64,000 nucleotides of DNA from positions 124,001 to 188,000 of the forward strand of contig CAJNAR010000009.1 of assembly GCA_905220665.1 (NCBI GenBank). Direction: 5' to 3'. Of this stretch, positions 10,127 to 21,289 are shown piece after piece. The notes below the pieces were generated by a model. That model saw nothing but the letters and a program-made list of their open reading frames with translations, was not told where the DNA came from and searched no databases. This DNA comes from Albugo candida (Eukaryota > Oomycota > Peronosporomycetes > Albuginales > Albuginaceae). Numbering within the stretch: position 1 is the stretch's first letter; each line of letters begins with the position of its first letter. Made by a program: the position numbers and the translations under genes.

Positions 10127-10615
10127 CAATTTGTCTGTAGGTGGTTTTGACAGAAGGCGATCAACTATGTATGAGCATGATTGCAATTAATTTATGGATG
10201 CTTGGATGGAATGTAATATTGACATTTCGGTACGGGTAAATACTTCAAGGTTGTGACACTTTGTGCTCTTATTGCGAAAATGTAGAAACTGCGAGAACTT
10301 GAGAGAGTTCCAAGCATCCAATCAAAAAGGACCCAAAAACTTGAAGTTAAAGTCAGATTGCAGTTCGCAACTTATTACGATTCTTTGCCCTTTTGGATCA
10401 ATGGAAGAGGTTTGTGCTCTTTGCGCCTAAATTGTGAATTTCTTCCAATAGTTAGTAATAGGTCAACACTTGGGTTCAGGACATTATTCAGCGGACTTTG
10501 AGTGTCAACTGTTTTATCCACTGGAATGCATACGATTTTTCTTCTAGTGGACCCACGTTGTTTTCTGGGTAAGAATGAAAAGTACATCCATATTTGTACT
10601 AATTTGAGGCTGTAG
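10127..10615. other. Intergenic, no clear gene
   Basis: About 490 bases. A 70-codon minus-strand ORF (10375-10587) has no recognisable domain and I do not call it. Upstream exons of the decayed dehydrogenase that follows could have been here but I could not find a Rossmann glycine motif. Confidence 0.4.
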
Positions 10616-11104
10616 AAACACCGCGATTGAGCTTAATTTGCTTGTCTATGAAAAGCTTTTCAGAGGAGGACGAGGATCGATCATTCATCTCATTCCACAT
10701 CCCAATAATCTGTAAGACGATCGTCTCTGTACTTTCGGGAACTAATCAAGCGTAGTTGTCAGCGTTTGCATCGGATAGCCGTTGAAGCAATCACGAAATC
10801 ATTGGCTCAGGAATGGCTTCATTGTAACGTAACAGTGAATTGCATCGCGTTGGAATCACCCGACAGTTTAGCCACACTTCAAATAAATTCGAGTGCTCAA
10901 AATACTTCTGATCAAAAACCAAGACCGAATTTATACGGCTCTGATCATTTTATCTGCAACGCAATCTCGTACATATTGAGTCAGTCCAGTGGCATCATCT
11001 CTGGAAGTGTGTTTCGATTTCATGGAGATAATTGGAAAATGGCGTTGCATTCGGACAGTAGTGGTCAAGGTCGTGTACAGAAGCGTTGTTGTGATTCAAT
11101 TTGA
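10616..11104 (+). pseudogene. Decayed 2,4-dienoyl-CoA reductase-like short-chain dehydrogenase, 3' part
   Basis: Two exon-like pieces, 10616-10711 and 10756-11104, joined by a 44-nt GT-AG intron (10712-10755) restore one frame. The product matches the second half of peroxisomal DECR-type SDRs: YEKLFRGGRGSIIHLI, then IAVEAITKSLAQEW, then VTVNCIA, then ISGSVFRFHGDNW near the end. The usual active-site Lys in the 'SAKAAVDA' position is replaced by Arg, a segment before YEKLF is shortened, and I find no N-terminal NAD(P)-binding part. I therefore read it as a remnant, although an intron-rich upstream half that I failed to recognise is possible. Confidence 0.5.
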
Positions 11105-11464
11105 AGGATTTCATGGTATGGATCTCTGTGTACCTTCTAATAAAGGGCCGTATGTCTGAATCTTGATAGCAATTGAATGAAGGTAATGGTGTTATATTGT
11201 AAACGTTGAAAATGTGGCTCGTGAGATGTTACAGGAAACAGTATCTCAAGTGCTACTGGAATCAGCGAGTCGAATTGGCGACTTACAATTTAATTTTGTT
11301 TTGTTTACGTGCGCGCTCGAGTATCTTGTGTCTGCACACTACTGTAGTAGATGACGAATTCAGCGGTAAATACAGCCTTCTAAAACTAGGATCTGTAACC
11401 AGAGATTACACAAATATCTCAGGCGTGACGCTTTGAACTGAATACGAACGCTTGTGTGAATGAA
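11105..11464. other. Intergenic, nothing recognised
   Basis: About 360 bases between the dehydrogenase remnant and the NIPP1 gene; expected to contain the NIPP1 promoter. A 76-codon ORF here has no identifiable features. Confidence 0.4.
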
Positions 11465-12765
11465 ATGACTTATGCTATGGAACATGACGTCGCACTTCCA
11501 AAGCTCAAACTTGATACGTTCATATCACACCCGAAATTCCTAGATTCTATTGATCCTCCCAAGTACCCATTCAACTCACCTGCATGGTAAGTATAGAAAT
11601 GTTTTAAATCTTTATGAAGACAAATTATGGAAGACATTCGAAAATCGCATTTATTCTGTATAGGACACTGCAAGAGAAGCCGCGTTCCATTTTATTACTC
11701 GATGTATTCAAAAACAACGAAATGATTGGAACGGTCAGTACTTTTGAAGCTGTAATTTTCGGTTTGAAGCAATTTATGATGATAATCGTGGTCTAGTACA
11801 ATGTAAACCAAAAAGCAGTGTATCTCATTGGTCGGAATACGTTGATTTGTGACATTGCACTAAATCACTGTTCCATTTCGAGGTATTATAATATAGAACT
11901 ATTCTTCCACCTAAGACCCACTTCACTCCAGTATGCTATTTTCGAGTATAGGTTACATGCGTCGATCATCCATCACCATGAAGGCTGTACCTATCTTGTG
12001 GATCTCGGATCTTGTCACGGAACGTTTGTGGATGAAGTTCCATTACAAAAGCTACAGCCGACCCTAATCGTCAATGGCTCCATTTTAAAGTAACCGTCAC
12101 GATCGTACTCGATCGTACTCTCCTTTTCTCGCTAACTTATATTTCGCCTTTGTGTTAGATTCGGAGCTTCCTCGCGTTATTATTGCTACAAGGTAACGCG
12201 TTACAATTCGTGTAATTTTGCTGATGAATATTTACTTTACTGGCTGCAGACATTTGAATCAAGAGAGCAAATTGTGGAAATTGTTCGTCAGACCACGGGG
12301 CTGGAAAACGATGAAATCATTGTGCAACAGAATACTATGCTGAACCGAGCTATTTCGTATCGATTGGGAATTTCACCGGTACTACAAGGCGCCCACCTGA
12401 ACGATCCCGCAAGCAGTGAACATGTTAAGCACATTCGGTCGATAGCTGCAGCCACTACAGAGCAATACAACACGGACGTGGACCCTTTCCGTGACAAGGA
12501 CCGGTCGCACGACCAGAGCAAGATGTTCGAAAAAGAAAAGGATGACACGCAAAGAGATACCTTGATTGCATCAGATGTACCAGTTGAATTCCGAAACCCG
12601 TCGAAGATAAGTCACCTTGGAAAGTGTCAGCTTGGTACCAAGCAGAAACGTGTGCAATTCAGTTCCGACCCACCAAATGTCATTCCACATTCTGATTCGA
12701 AATTTTCGAAACGAAAATGCACTTCAACTGGAGATCTATCATCACTTGTAATCGAAGGAGATTGA
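11465..12765 (+). CDS. PPP1R8: NIPP1-like nuclear inhibitor of protein phosphatase 1 (FHA domain)
   Basis: Six exons restore one 321-residue frame: 11465-11586, 11664-11733, 11797-11882, 11952-12089, 12159-12192, 12250-12765; introns are 57-77 nt and all GT-AG. The N-terminal half is an FHA domain in the NIPP1 arrangement: PAW before it, YLIGRN, SISRLHASIIHH, LVDLGSCHGTFVDE, and FGASSRYY, which corresponds to the FGASTR segment of NIPP1. The C-terminal third contains KRVQF, a canonical RVxF PP1-docking motif, followed by a Pro/Asp stretch. The length is close to human NIPP1 (351). The expected role is a nuclear PP1 regulatory subunit linked to splicing and transcription. Exon joins rest on frame and homology, not on cDNA. 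Confidence 0.85.
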
Positions 12766-15700
12766 CAGTGTCTGATCACGGCCATAGACATACGGATAGT
12801 AAAGCATGTGGCATCAGCTTTGAATGGATGGCCATTCCGACACAGCGGGTGAAATTCTGTGGATTTTACTTTGGTGAAAGGTAGCGAAGGCACATGTCGA
12901 TCTTAATTCAAAGGATGACAAGGACTCGCACATTATTATATATATCAGCAATTGTATTCATTGTTATCGGCGAATTTTCAGTCTACGAGAAGGCGTGCTG
13001 TGAATGTGACGATGCAAATATCGTAGCAACATCTATTTAGAAATTAAAAAGATCAACACATTTAGTAGAGATAGAATAGATCCAGTAGAATATATGCTTT
13101 GTTCGTAAAATACTGCTCGACGATGGTTTTGTCGTATAATACTAGAATCTTTGTTTTTTTTAGCACTTTTTTAGGCACTTGAGCTTCAATCTCCAGCATT
13201 TTACTGCAATTTCGTATCCTCGTAAGGTACAGAAAGATAAAAAAGATCGCAATCAAACCGATTTGCAATAATACTTGTTCCAGTGTTTTTTTACTCACAC
13301 GACAGTCTGCATACAAAGGTGTGTCGTCGAAAGTACACCATAGTCATTCGCAATTTACGTATGATATCATTAGAGATACTGCAATTGAATTTACTCGCCA
13401 TAATGACTATGAAGAGAAGGATGTTCATATCACGTCTGCTGACTTACGCTATGTAGACCTAGCAGAACAAGTCGGCAATGTTCGCCTACGTTGCTAATTG
13501 GAAGCTTTGCGTAACGTCTACACAATAAAAAGCATCTGATAAAAGTGCGAGCAAATAATCGTTGAGAGAACCATACCGCCAATAGCCGGTTGGGCTTACA
13601 CAGCAAAATATTCGGTTGATGGTCTTGGACGTAAAGACGTGTTCTTACGAACCAAACGAGCTCCAATGTGCTCAAAACGTTGCCAGTCGACAGACGATAG
13701 CATTTTTCAACTACTGACAGTTTCTTAAAAGGACCCCTGAGCAAAATTTCAGTAAGACCACAGTCCACGGCACAAGACGATCGAACCAAGATTTCATTGC
13801 AGAAGTCAAATCGGCTGTTGACGCCATGAGAAACAAAAGTGACAGCAATGTATATATTGCTGGGAAATCTGTTTGGTAATTCGTCAACTGTAGACATTGC
13901 GGAAGAACATAAGGCAAACATTTGACATCGTTTCGATAACTTTCGATCGTAAAACTACGACTGACGCAATTTTGCAGTTTCCAACACGGAAACATTTTTC
14001 TTGACTTTATCCAGGGGTAAGTGTGCGATCTATTGAATCAGCAAAAAGAAAACGAATAGAGCTCCAGCCCAAAAGGATCCTATCGTATGTTTTTGAAACT
14101 TTCGATGAAAATCCACGCACTACGCTGATTGTCAACAGTTTGAGCAGCAATCATATCACAAACTGCGTCCACTGAGTGCATGAAAGAAAAAGATCTCACG
14201 ATATAAGGATGGCACAGACTGGATACGTGTACAGCGAATCATATAAATGTCACATCAAGCAGATACTGAGGATACACCTAGTTTATTCGCGAGCGTAACA
14301 TAGCGACGCTGCAACTTTGTAAGACCTCTGGAATTCACGACCAAAACACGACCAAAAATTATGCCGTAGAGAAAGTTTGCATCAAGTGATTGCGAAATAC
14401 GGTCATCATCGAATTTTTCTCAGTATGTGTGAGAAGACCTTTGGACGCGAAGAACGGAAAATGAGACTACAAAAAAATAACTCCCAAATCACAGGAATCC
14501 TATTAGTGCGATGACGTAGAAATGAGTCACATTCTTCTGCGTCTGCTTCCATTGGGTTTTTCAATTTCTACTCAACTGTTTGTAGGCTCTTGATCCGTCA
14601 TAAACACTCTCGCAGTCTTTAAATCACTACAATTCCTTTCAGCCGGAGGGAACTCGGGATACTTCATGTTATGGTAGGATTACATTCGCAGCATCATTCT
14701 TACACTTGATAAATTGGCTGAAGGTTTTTTTCAATTCGAAAGCAGTGCACAAAAATGACTTGCGAAACGTCAGAGCCAGGTAAGGGGATTGGTGTCCATC
14801 TTCCGATTTGTCTGATGGGGAGGATGTCGTAAAATAGGATTTGATTTGAAAGGCCAATTCGAGTAAGTCTTTCTGTATAGTTCTAAGGAATGATATGGTG
14901 ATTTCTAGCTGCCAAACGACTCTGATTTGAGGCTCTTTCTGTATGAATGGTCAAATTTCCTTGTGATTGAATTCCTATCTCCACAGCACACTTGGGCACG
15001 CGCTTGCATGTGCAGCTCAAAAAAATGAGTCGCACCGTTGCCGCTGCTCTCTCCTGTTATCGTCTATTTGCACCCAACTCATTCGAAAACTGTACAAGTG
15101 CTTCTACGCAATGTTTTAAGACCCGTTCAATTCGAATATCTTACCTTTCATCTGCTTGAACTTTACGCATTGCCATTTCCTATGATATTTCCATGTATAA
15201 TCTCGATGGTTTTGATGGTCTTCAGTAGACATGAGCTTGAGACATACAAAAGTAGTTAAGAAAGCTGTCGACGCTATACTTTTCTTGTGCGTTGCATTAA
15301 GACGGCTTCAGAGACCAACCTTGTGTCTATATTGCGAACCATTTGACGAAACGCACTCCTTCATTTCGACATACACTTGTAGCGTCACCACTCACACCTC
15401 CAAAGCGGTCCAATCAGCTGTAAAATTTTCCGTTGGACTCCATTATACGATGTGATATTTCATCGTTTGTTCCGCTATCAACTCCCCTCTAAGTTCCACA
15501 ATAAATCATCACGCGACTAGTTTATGCTTTTCTATATAGTAATTTCCACCTCATTTCGATTAAAAGTTATCGCTATAACATGACGCATAGATGACATGCT
15601 GTCCTCTGTGTGACTGCATTATGATTTTGGACTTGCTGTTCGGTCATGCCGATACATTTCTACCTTCTACGTCCTCACACTCTTTGTTCTGGATGCTCAA

Positions 15701-16684
15701 ACATTGCATTATCTCGCTATCTTCAAGCAAGTGTATAGGGACCAAAAATAGAATCCTATTCTTTGTCTCTGACTTGCGGTCGATACTAGTGTAATAGATC
15801 TCACTGCGCTTGATTCTACCCGTATACGTCATGTCTCAAGAATCATCGTACTTGAAAAGAGTTTGATCGCAATTACAGTTGATCAATAATCTTGTACACA
15901 TGTCGTGGTTATCATTATTTCAATGCATGGAAGTCAGTTCAAGTAGTATTTGAATCGATTATTTTTTAGAAACTTACCATCAAACGGTCCAGTCACTTTC
16001 GCCTACGGAGACGCAAGTTCCGCTACAGCAGTCACGTTTCTTCATATTTTATCGATTTCTTATAATCTTCAGGACAAATCACAGATATTTAGAATCTTGT
16101 TCAATTTTGCTCGTTCCGCGCTTTGAGTTATAGTCTTGTACAATTCTTCTACTACATTGATCCGATCCGATGAAATCAAATTTTCCTGTCATCACAGCCA
16201 TGCCAAAAAACTTTTCCTCTGATACGGTAAACCGCTTTCCATATATGAAAGAGGGGGCCTGTGCTGACATTCCTTGCTCTCAATCATATATTGAGCGCGC
16301 TCCATTTTGTGTGATGTCTTCTTCGGACCCAATCGCTTCGTCTAAAAGACATATCGGGTGTACGCTCGTCGTGTCAGAATACGCTGAACATTTTTGTTGT
16401 AATCTCCGTTCAAGAGAATAATATTTGAGAGCGCTGGAAGGTCTCGCTGCGAATTCCGACACAGGAATTTCCGACTTTCTTACTAAAGTTATCAATCACC
16501 TGTTTCAGAATGTCGTCAAACCCGTTCTTCTAGCTTTAGCCCTCAACGTTTAGAATTTGAACGTGCTGCTGCTTAAACTACATTACGGCACTACAAACTT
16601 TTACAAGGGAAAAGAATGGCATGCCGATAGGGACGCTACTGCTATCGATGAAGAACATGGCAAAATATCTGCTTCGTATGTATA
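12766..16684. other. Gene-poor stretch with short unrecognised ORFs
   Basis: Nearly 4 kb without a recognisable gene. Short ORFs with ATG occur at 13430-13921 (minus, 163 codons), 15231-15455 (plus, 74 codons) and 16170-16421 (plus, 83 codons), none with a domain or a biased composition that convinces me. Several frames show coding-like patches broken by stops, consistent with decayed sequence. Confidence 0.45.
13291..13428 (-). CDS. Possible 45-residue secreted peptide
   Basis: A short ATG ORF whose first 17 residues (MNILLFIVIMASKFNCS) look like a signal peptide, followed by a basic, Cys-containing mature region. Too short and isolated to be sure; oomycetes encode many small secreted proteins, but chance ORFs of this size are common. 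Confidence 0.2.
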   Translation of the reverse strand: MNILLFIVIMASKFNCSISNDIIRKLRMTMVYFRRHTFVCRLSCE

Positions 16685-16981
16685 ATGCTTATTCAAGTTT
16701 TAAATCCACGTTCTCTGTATTCTCGTAAAATGGAAGGGACTGAGAATCAGTGGGCTCGAGAATACTTCGTTCTCAAAACAGTCAAAAGATGACTGAGACC
16801 TCGTCAGAAGCCGCGATCAGATGCCGTTAAGATTTTGTCAAAGGGTAATCTGTACGATGAAGAGCTTGTAAAGCAAGCAGAAGATTGGATACCCGTAGAG
16901 CGACTATCTTCTTTTTTGCGGAAAAATGGTGATTTTAGTAGGAAGAATGCCCGCTTTTTTTCACTTCCGAAGTACAGGTAG
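16685..16981 (+). pseudogene. Unrecognised ORF interrupted by an in-frame TGA
   Basis: From an ATG at 16685 the frame runs 35 codons to a TGA (16790-16792), then continues in the same frame for 62 more sense codons to TAG. The part after the TGA has a protein-like composition (DAVKILSKGNLYDEELVKQA, then DWIPVERLSSFLRK). No family recognised. It could be a disabled gene, or the TGA could lie in a short intron (a weak GT-AG pair spans it). Confidence 0.3.
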
Positions 16982-17042
16982 CCGTATAGAAAGAGGTCAC
17001 AAAGAGTAAATGAAATAAAAAAATGCAGACGCCGCTAGTTAA

Positions 17043-17898
17043 TCAGCTAGAACAACGAAATAATAAAACATTGTGATAGCCGGAGACGATGTTGACGCAA
17101 TGTGATTTCTGCCCAGTGATTTGAATGTCAAAATGAAGAGATTCAACCAAGCGCGGGTAAACGACGGGAGTAACTATGTCTCTCTTAAGGTAGCCAAATG
17201 CCTCGTCAATGTAGCTAATTACTGATGGAAATAAAGTCGGCTTATCAAAGAACGTTGCCAAGGCGACGAATTTGGCCAAATATAGAATGTCGTGAATTTG
17301 CAAGATCGTTGTAGTTTCTGGAAATGCTTGTTTGAATGTCGTAATTATCATCCGTACACTACAGACAGGAAGAGGAGATCGTAATAGTTGTTCGTTCCAT
17401 GACTGTTGGCCCAGTACAAGCAGACTATGCCCAAAGGTAGACAAAATGTGGCGAGTCATAATAGTGGTGCTGAAAAGGAGACAAATACTTATAATGGTTG
17501 CAATGCCAGATGGGACATTTGGAGCATATGCTGGCTGTCACATAAACAGTAGCTCAAACATACTCTTACCCAGAAATCTTTCAGATGTGGTGAGTGTGAA
17601 AAATGATACTCAATGACAAGGTACGATTAACGAACAAAATGCACATGATTTAAACTTCAATGAGACTTGCTCGTGTGTACAAAAAGACATCAATATAGGA
17701 GAAGAAGCTTTACCTGGAGAAAAAGTATGTTCCCAGGACGACAATAAGCGTGGTGTAAAAATCGAAAGCGTTCTCGTAAAAGTGGCGCTCGAGGTGCAAG
17801 AAACGGAGCTTTGATGAGATACAAAAGGGAGCTTTGATGATAAGCAAACCGTGTAAGCGTGCTGATGCACGAAAGCGCGAGAACCAAATGATCATCAT
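17043..17898 (-). CDS. Possible spliced membrane protein, unrecognised
   Basis: Exon-like piece 17714-17898 starts ATG ATG and encodes about 62 residues ending in a hydrophobic helix (NAFDFYTTLIVVLGTYFF); it stops at a good donor (GTAAAG at 17713). A second ORF, ATG at 17459 and ending at 17043, is preceded by a good acceptor (TTTTCAG) whose phase matches the donor. The implied intron, about 240 nt, is much longer than others in this window, so an internal exon may be missing. No domain recognised. The real structure is uncertain. Confidence 0.35.
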
Positions 17899-17974
17899 GA
17901 CTTCGTCAGTGTATTCTGCAGTGAATACCCAGAACCATACCGGTATTTGCTCTCAAAAGCAAAAACGATAGAAA

Positions 17975-19672
17975 ATGAATCGAGTACTGCGAGCTATTGT
18001 CCATGCGGAAGAACAGGAGAATCTTGCGCACAAGAATCGTCGCGGACAATGTCAAGGCGAGAAAGACGAACCTCTTCTTACTTTATCTTCAGCTGGCTGG
18101 AAGTGTTTGAATAATTCGAATGCATCTCATTGCATTGCCTTTAGTCCACAAAAGACAATGCTGGCGGTTGGATGCCGTGATGGGAGAATTGAGATATGGG
18201 ACAATGTTTCATTACGAGTTATTAAAGCACTATTGGACCCCTTGCACAGTATAAAAACTTCAAAAGAAGGACGTAAGGAATTCGAATTTTCAGAAACACA
18301 GGTCTCTTTAGAAAAAATGCAACCAGTCTCCCGACAGAGAAATCTAAAAAAAGTATCGCATGATGCACAGAGAGCTTACAAGTATGTGATGACATGTGCA
18401 TGGTCCTGTGACAGTCGCCGCATCTTTTCCGGGTGTGAGGGATTACATCACAAGAGCCATCTATGTGTTTGGGATGTCGCAACTGCTACCCTTATCATGT
18501 CTATTTCTTTTCCTTCGAGCTCTATAACCCATTTGAGCTCACATCCGCGCCTTCCAAATGTAGTCATGCTTTGTCATACCAATAATGAACCTCTATGGCT
18601 GGATCTCGATACAAATGTTCACAGACCGTGTCAATATCCGTACAAGAAAAAAGAAGAAAGCGATCCAACTTTGCCTGCAAAAAGTCGAGGAGGAAGATGC
18701 AGCGCGATTTTTGGCTCGACCGGGGACTGGACATACGTCACAACCTCGGATGGTTACGTTGCAATTTACCAATCTTCTAATTCTCTTGATACTGCATTGC
18801 CATGTGTATCGGCAATACAAACCTCTGTAGCAATTCAGACTACCTGTATCAGCTGTAACAAAGAAGAGACGGCTCTTCTTGTGACCTGCGTAAAAGGTTT
18901 GCTCGAACTTGCAATTGTTCGAGACGAAAGAGATATGACTGAAGTGAAACTATCAGAAGTAAGGCTGTACAGTAGTGGTGCAGTGCGCGTTCCCTGGTCG
19001 GTGTGCTGCTTCAGTGGTGTCTCCGAAATGAATGTAATGGGCATTCCTGCTCTTCGACAGCGCCACGTAGTGGGCGAGAATGCAATTTACGAATGGAATC
19101 GACAGAACGGATCCGCATATCATGGTGTTGGAGTGAAAGAAGGGCTAACCACAGTTAAATATGTCAGTGCCGCACTACCAGACGAGAAGGTGGACTCCAG
19201 CCAGCACCTTCTCAATCAAGACACGATATTTGCAATATCATCAAGTGGATCACTTTACGTATACGAAAACGCATTTAAAACAGGTTGGCATGGGTCAATG
19301 TATCCTCCAGGGTTCCGTGTGGTCACTGACAATGAAGTATGCAATTCACCGCTTTCGGATTCAGAAGATCAATTTAGCTCTACACCCGTTTCAGCCGAGC
19401 CGGAACTGTTGGAGTCTAGCCTCTCGGTCGGGTGGGAAAAAGAACTATCTTTGTTACCATCCATTCCCGTTCAGTCGACGCAATCTCGAATAGAAGATAC
19501 CGAGCCGATTAGCCCGGTGTCTTTCGGACTTGAGCATAGTGTCTTTAAACCACATCAGGGCTCCCCGACTTCGGTGCTAAAACTTTTGAAAATTGAGAGG
19601 CAAAAAAGGAAAAAGGAGGGTGGTGTCAACAAAGCACGAAAGTTGACGTCACAGCGACGCCCTCGACTTTGA
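17975..19672 (+). CDS. RBBP5/Swd1-like WD40 subunit of COMPASS
   Basis: A 565-residue single-exon WD40 protein. Features shared with RBBP5/Swd1: AVGCRDGRIEIWD in the first blade, LIMSISFPSSSITHLSSHPR, corresponding to the FRFPSPILKVQYHPR region, VPWSVCCFSG (TPWKKCCFSG in RBBP5), IFAISSSGSLYVYE, then GSMYPPGFRVVTDNEV, equivalent to the APDFKELDENVEY hinge that contacts MLL-type methyltransferases and ASH2L. A Ser-rich acidic linker and a very basic C-terminus follow. The expected role is scaffolding of H3K4 methylation. It carries an extra charged insertion around residues 90-130 between blades. Confidence 0.82.
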   Translation: MNRVLRAIVHAEEQENLAHKNRRGQCQGEKDEPLLTLSSAGWKCLNNSNASHCIAFSPQKTMLAVGCRDGRIEIWDNVSLRVIKALLDPLHSIKTSKEGRKEFEFSETQVSLEKMQPVSRQRNLKKVSHDAQRAYKYVMTCAWSCDSRRIFSGCEGLHHKSHLCVWDVATATLIMSISFPSSSITHLSSHPRLPNVVMLCHTNNEPLWLDLDTNVHRPCQYPYKKKEESDPTLPAKSRGGRCSAIFGSTGDWTYVTTSDGYVAIYQSSNSLDTALPCVSAIQTSVAIQTTCISCNKEETALLVTCVKGLLELAIVRDERDMTEVKLSEVRLYSSGAVRVPWSVCCFSGVSEMNVMGIPALRQRHVVGENAIYEWNRQNGSAYHGVGVKEGLTTVKYVSAALPDEKVDSSQHLLNQDTIFAISSSGSLYVYENAFKTGWHGSMYPPGFRVVTDNEVCNSPLSDSEDQFSSTPVSAEPELLESSLSVGWEKELSLLPSIPVQSTQSRIEDTEPISPVSFGLEHSVFKPHQGSPTSVLKLLKIERQKRKKEGGVNKARKLTSQRRPRL

Positions 19673-21289
19673 TATGAAACAAGCTTGAAGTCATGCGACA
19701 CATATGCTCGGATCAATTACACACACATAGACTTCCTCGCGGTCTATAGAGCGCTTCCAAGTAGCGAATCACAAGCAAAGCATGAAGTTGCATCGGACAT
19801 ATCGTGCGTTGATCAAGCATTGACCTTTAATCTGCTGTGGAGGTCTATTATATCTGATACACAAATCTGAACGGATTGGCGAACCTCATAGTCCACCATA
19901 TCTGGCAAAATCGTGTAAATGGAAGCAAATTCACGATGAAGGTATACGTGATGGTAGAAGGAGGTGTTGAAGGAGGATATGAAAGGCGTTTTGTTTCGGT
20001 GAGCTAATTGGTCAACAAATTATTGATTACTCGAGTCAATGGGGGGCAATGATCGATCACATACGAGCTCTGAAGCAGCTGTGAGAGTCGACGCAGGCAG
20101 TGCTCGGCCTTGAACTACTCACCAAGAATAACCGTTGGGGCGTGTGCGATGCATAGCGCTTCACACTTAAATTTTTTCAGCGATCAAGGCTAGATCAATG
20201 GCAAGCAGCTGTGCGCATCGTTGGGTGGTCAGAAAAAGGCATAGTAAATCCATTTTTCTTACAAGGGAGTCGTTATGGAGATTGATGGAAGACCATTGGT
20301 GTCATGATATTCCAGGCTTATTTACTAAAATTAAAGGGTGGTCATGCAGCCATTTTGGTTCATTCTTGCGTTTTTATTATTATCGCACCAAGTAAGTCGA
20401 AATCGCAATAAAAATGAAAACAAATGGGTTATGAGCAAGATATCTCGAGTCTATCTAAGGCTGAGGCTTTAGATCATGCGACAAATCATTATTTTCTGTA
20501 AGGATTCGAATGACAGTGATAATGCACATTCACGTTCGCAGAGTTAGGAGTCGGGATCAGGCGACACCAAAGTCGTCTACAGATAAGACTTGTACAGAGA
20601 TGAACGATAACATCAGTAATTGGTGGTGCACTTCCATTCTCACAATATGATTCTCCAGAAAATTCAGGCAATATCTAGCTCAAATCGTTCAATGGTCATG
20701 CACTCGGTAGAATCAGTCCTAATTAGAATTGACTGAATTCGTCGCAACGCACCAAGTACTTGCGCCTTGACCACATATTCTTTTTGCAAGATCTATTGAA
20801 GATATCCGTGCAAGGTCTCTTTCTAAATTTTCGAAAGGAGAGGCTGCTTAAAAACATGATACACGTACTTTTTTACAAAAGAACGAGAGTCAATCAAGCT
20901 ATCGACGAAGCTGTCGTCAAGATTGCTTGACGGAGAATTTGTACAAGACAAATCACAGAACAAACCCTCTGTTTTTAACGCTATCTCAAGTCTGCTGATA
21001 TTTTTCTGTTTGTCATTCCTTACGCAGTCATCTGAAGTTGCAGACCTTTTTCTTTTGTCTACAATAATCCATTTACCATCTATAATGGCTGGATTCGAAT
21101 TAGACCACTTGCATGGTATGCTTTCTCCAACTATCCCTTGCGCGGCGAGAATATGATGTCCATTTCCGACGAAATGTATCCGAAACATTTTAAGCTATAT
21201 CTACCAATTGGTACATGCTGGAGAATATCCACAGCTAAGTTGATTCAAATCTCAGCATGTAAAATATGTGATATGCCCGAGCAATAAGC
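19673..21289. other. Gene-poor, probably 5' flank of the copia relic
   Basis: About 1.6 kb with no supported gene. A minus-strand ATG ORF of 121 codons (20823-21188) has no recognisable domain. A 5' long terminal repeat of the element downstream could be here, but I could not match it by eye to the 3' flank. Confidence 0.4.

Noticed and set aside
12098..12120. Short direct repeat (CGATCGTACT twice)
   Set aside because: Two copies only, inside an intron; too small to call a repeat.
13430..13921. 163-codon minus ORF with ATG
   Set aside because: Cys- and Leu-rich but no domain or context; likely chance.
20823..21188. 121-codon minus ORF with ATG
   Set aside because: No recognisable domain; lies in the flank of the copia relic.
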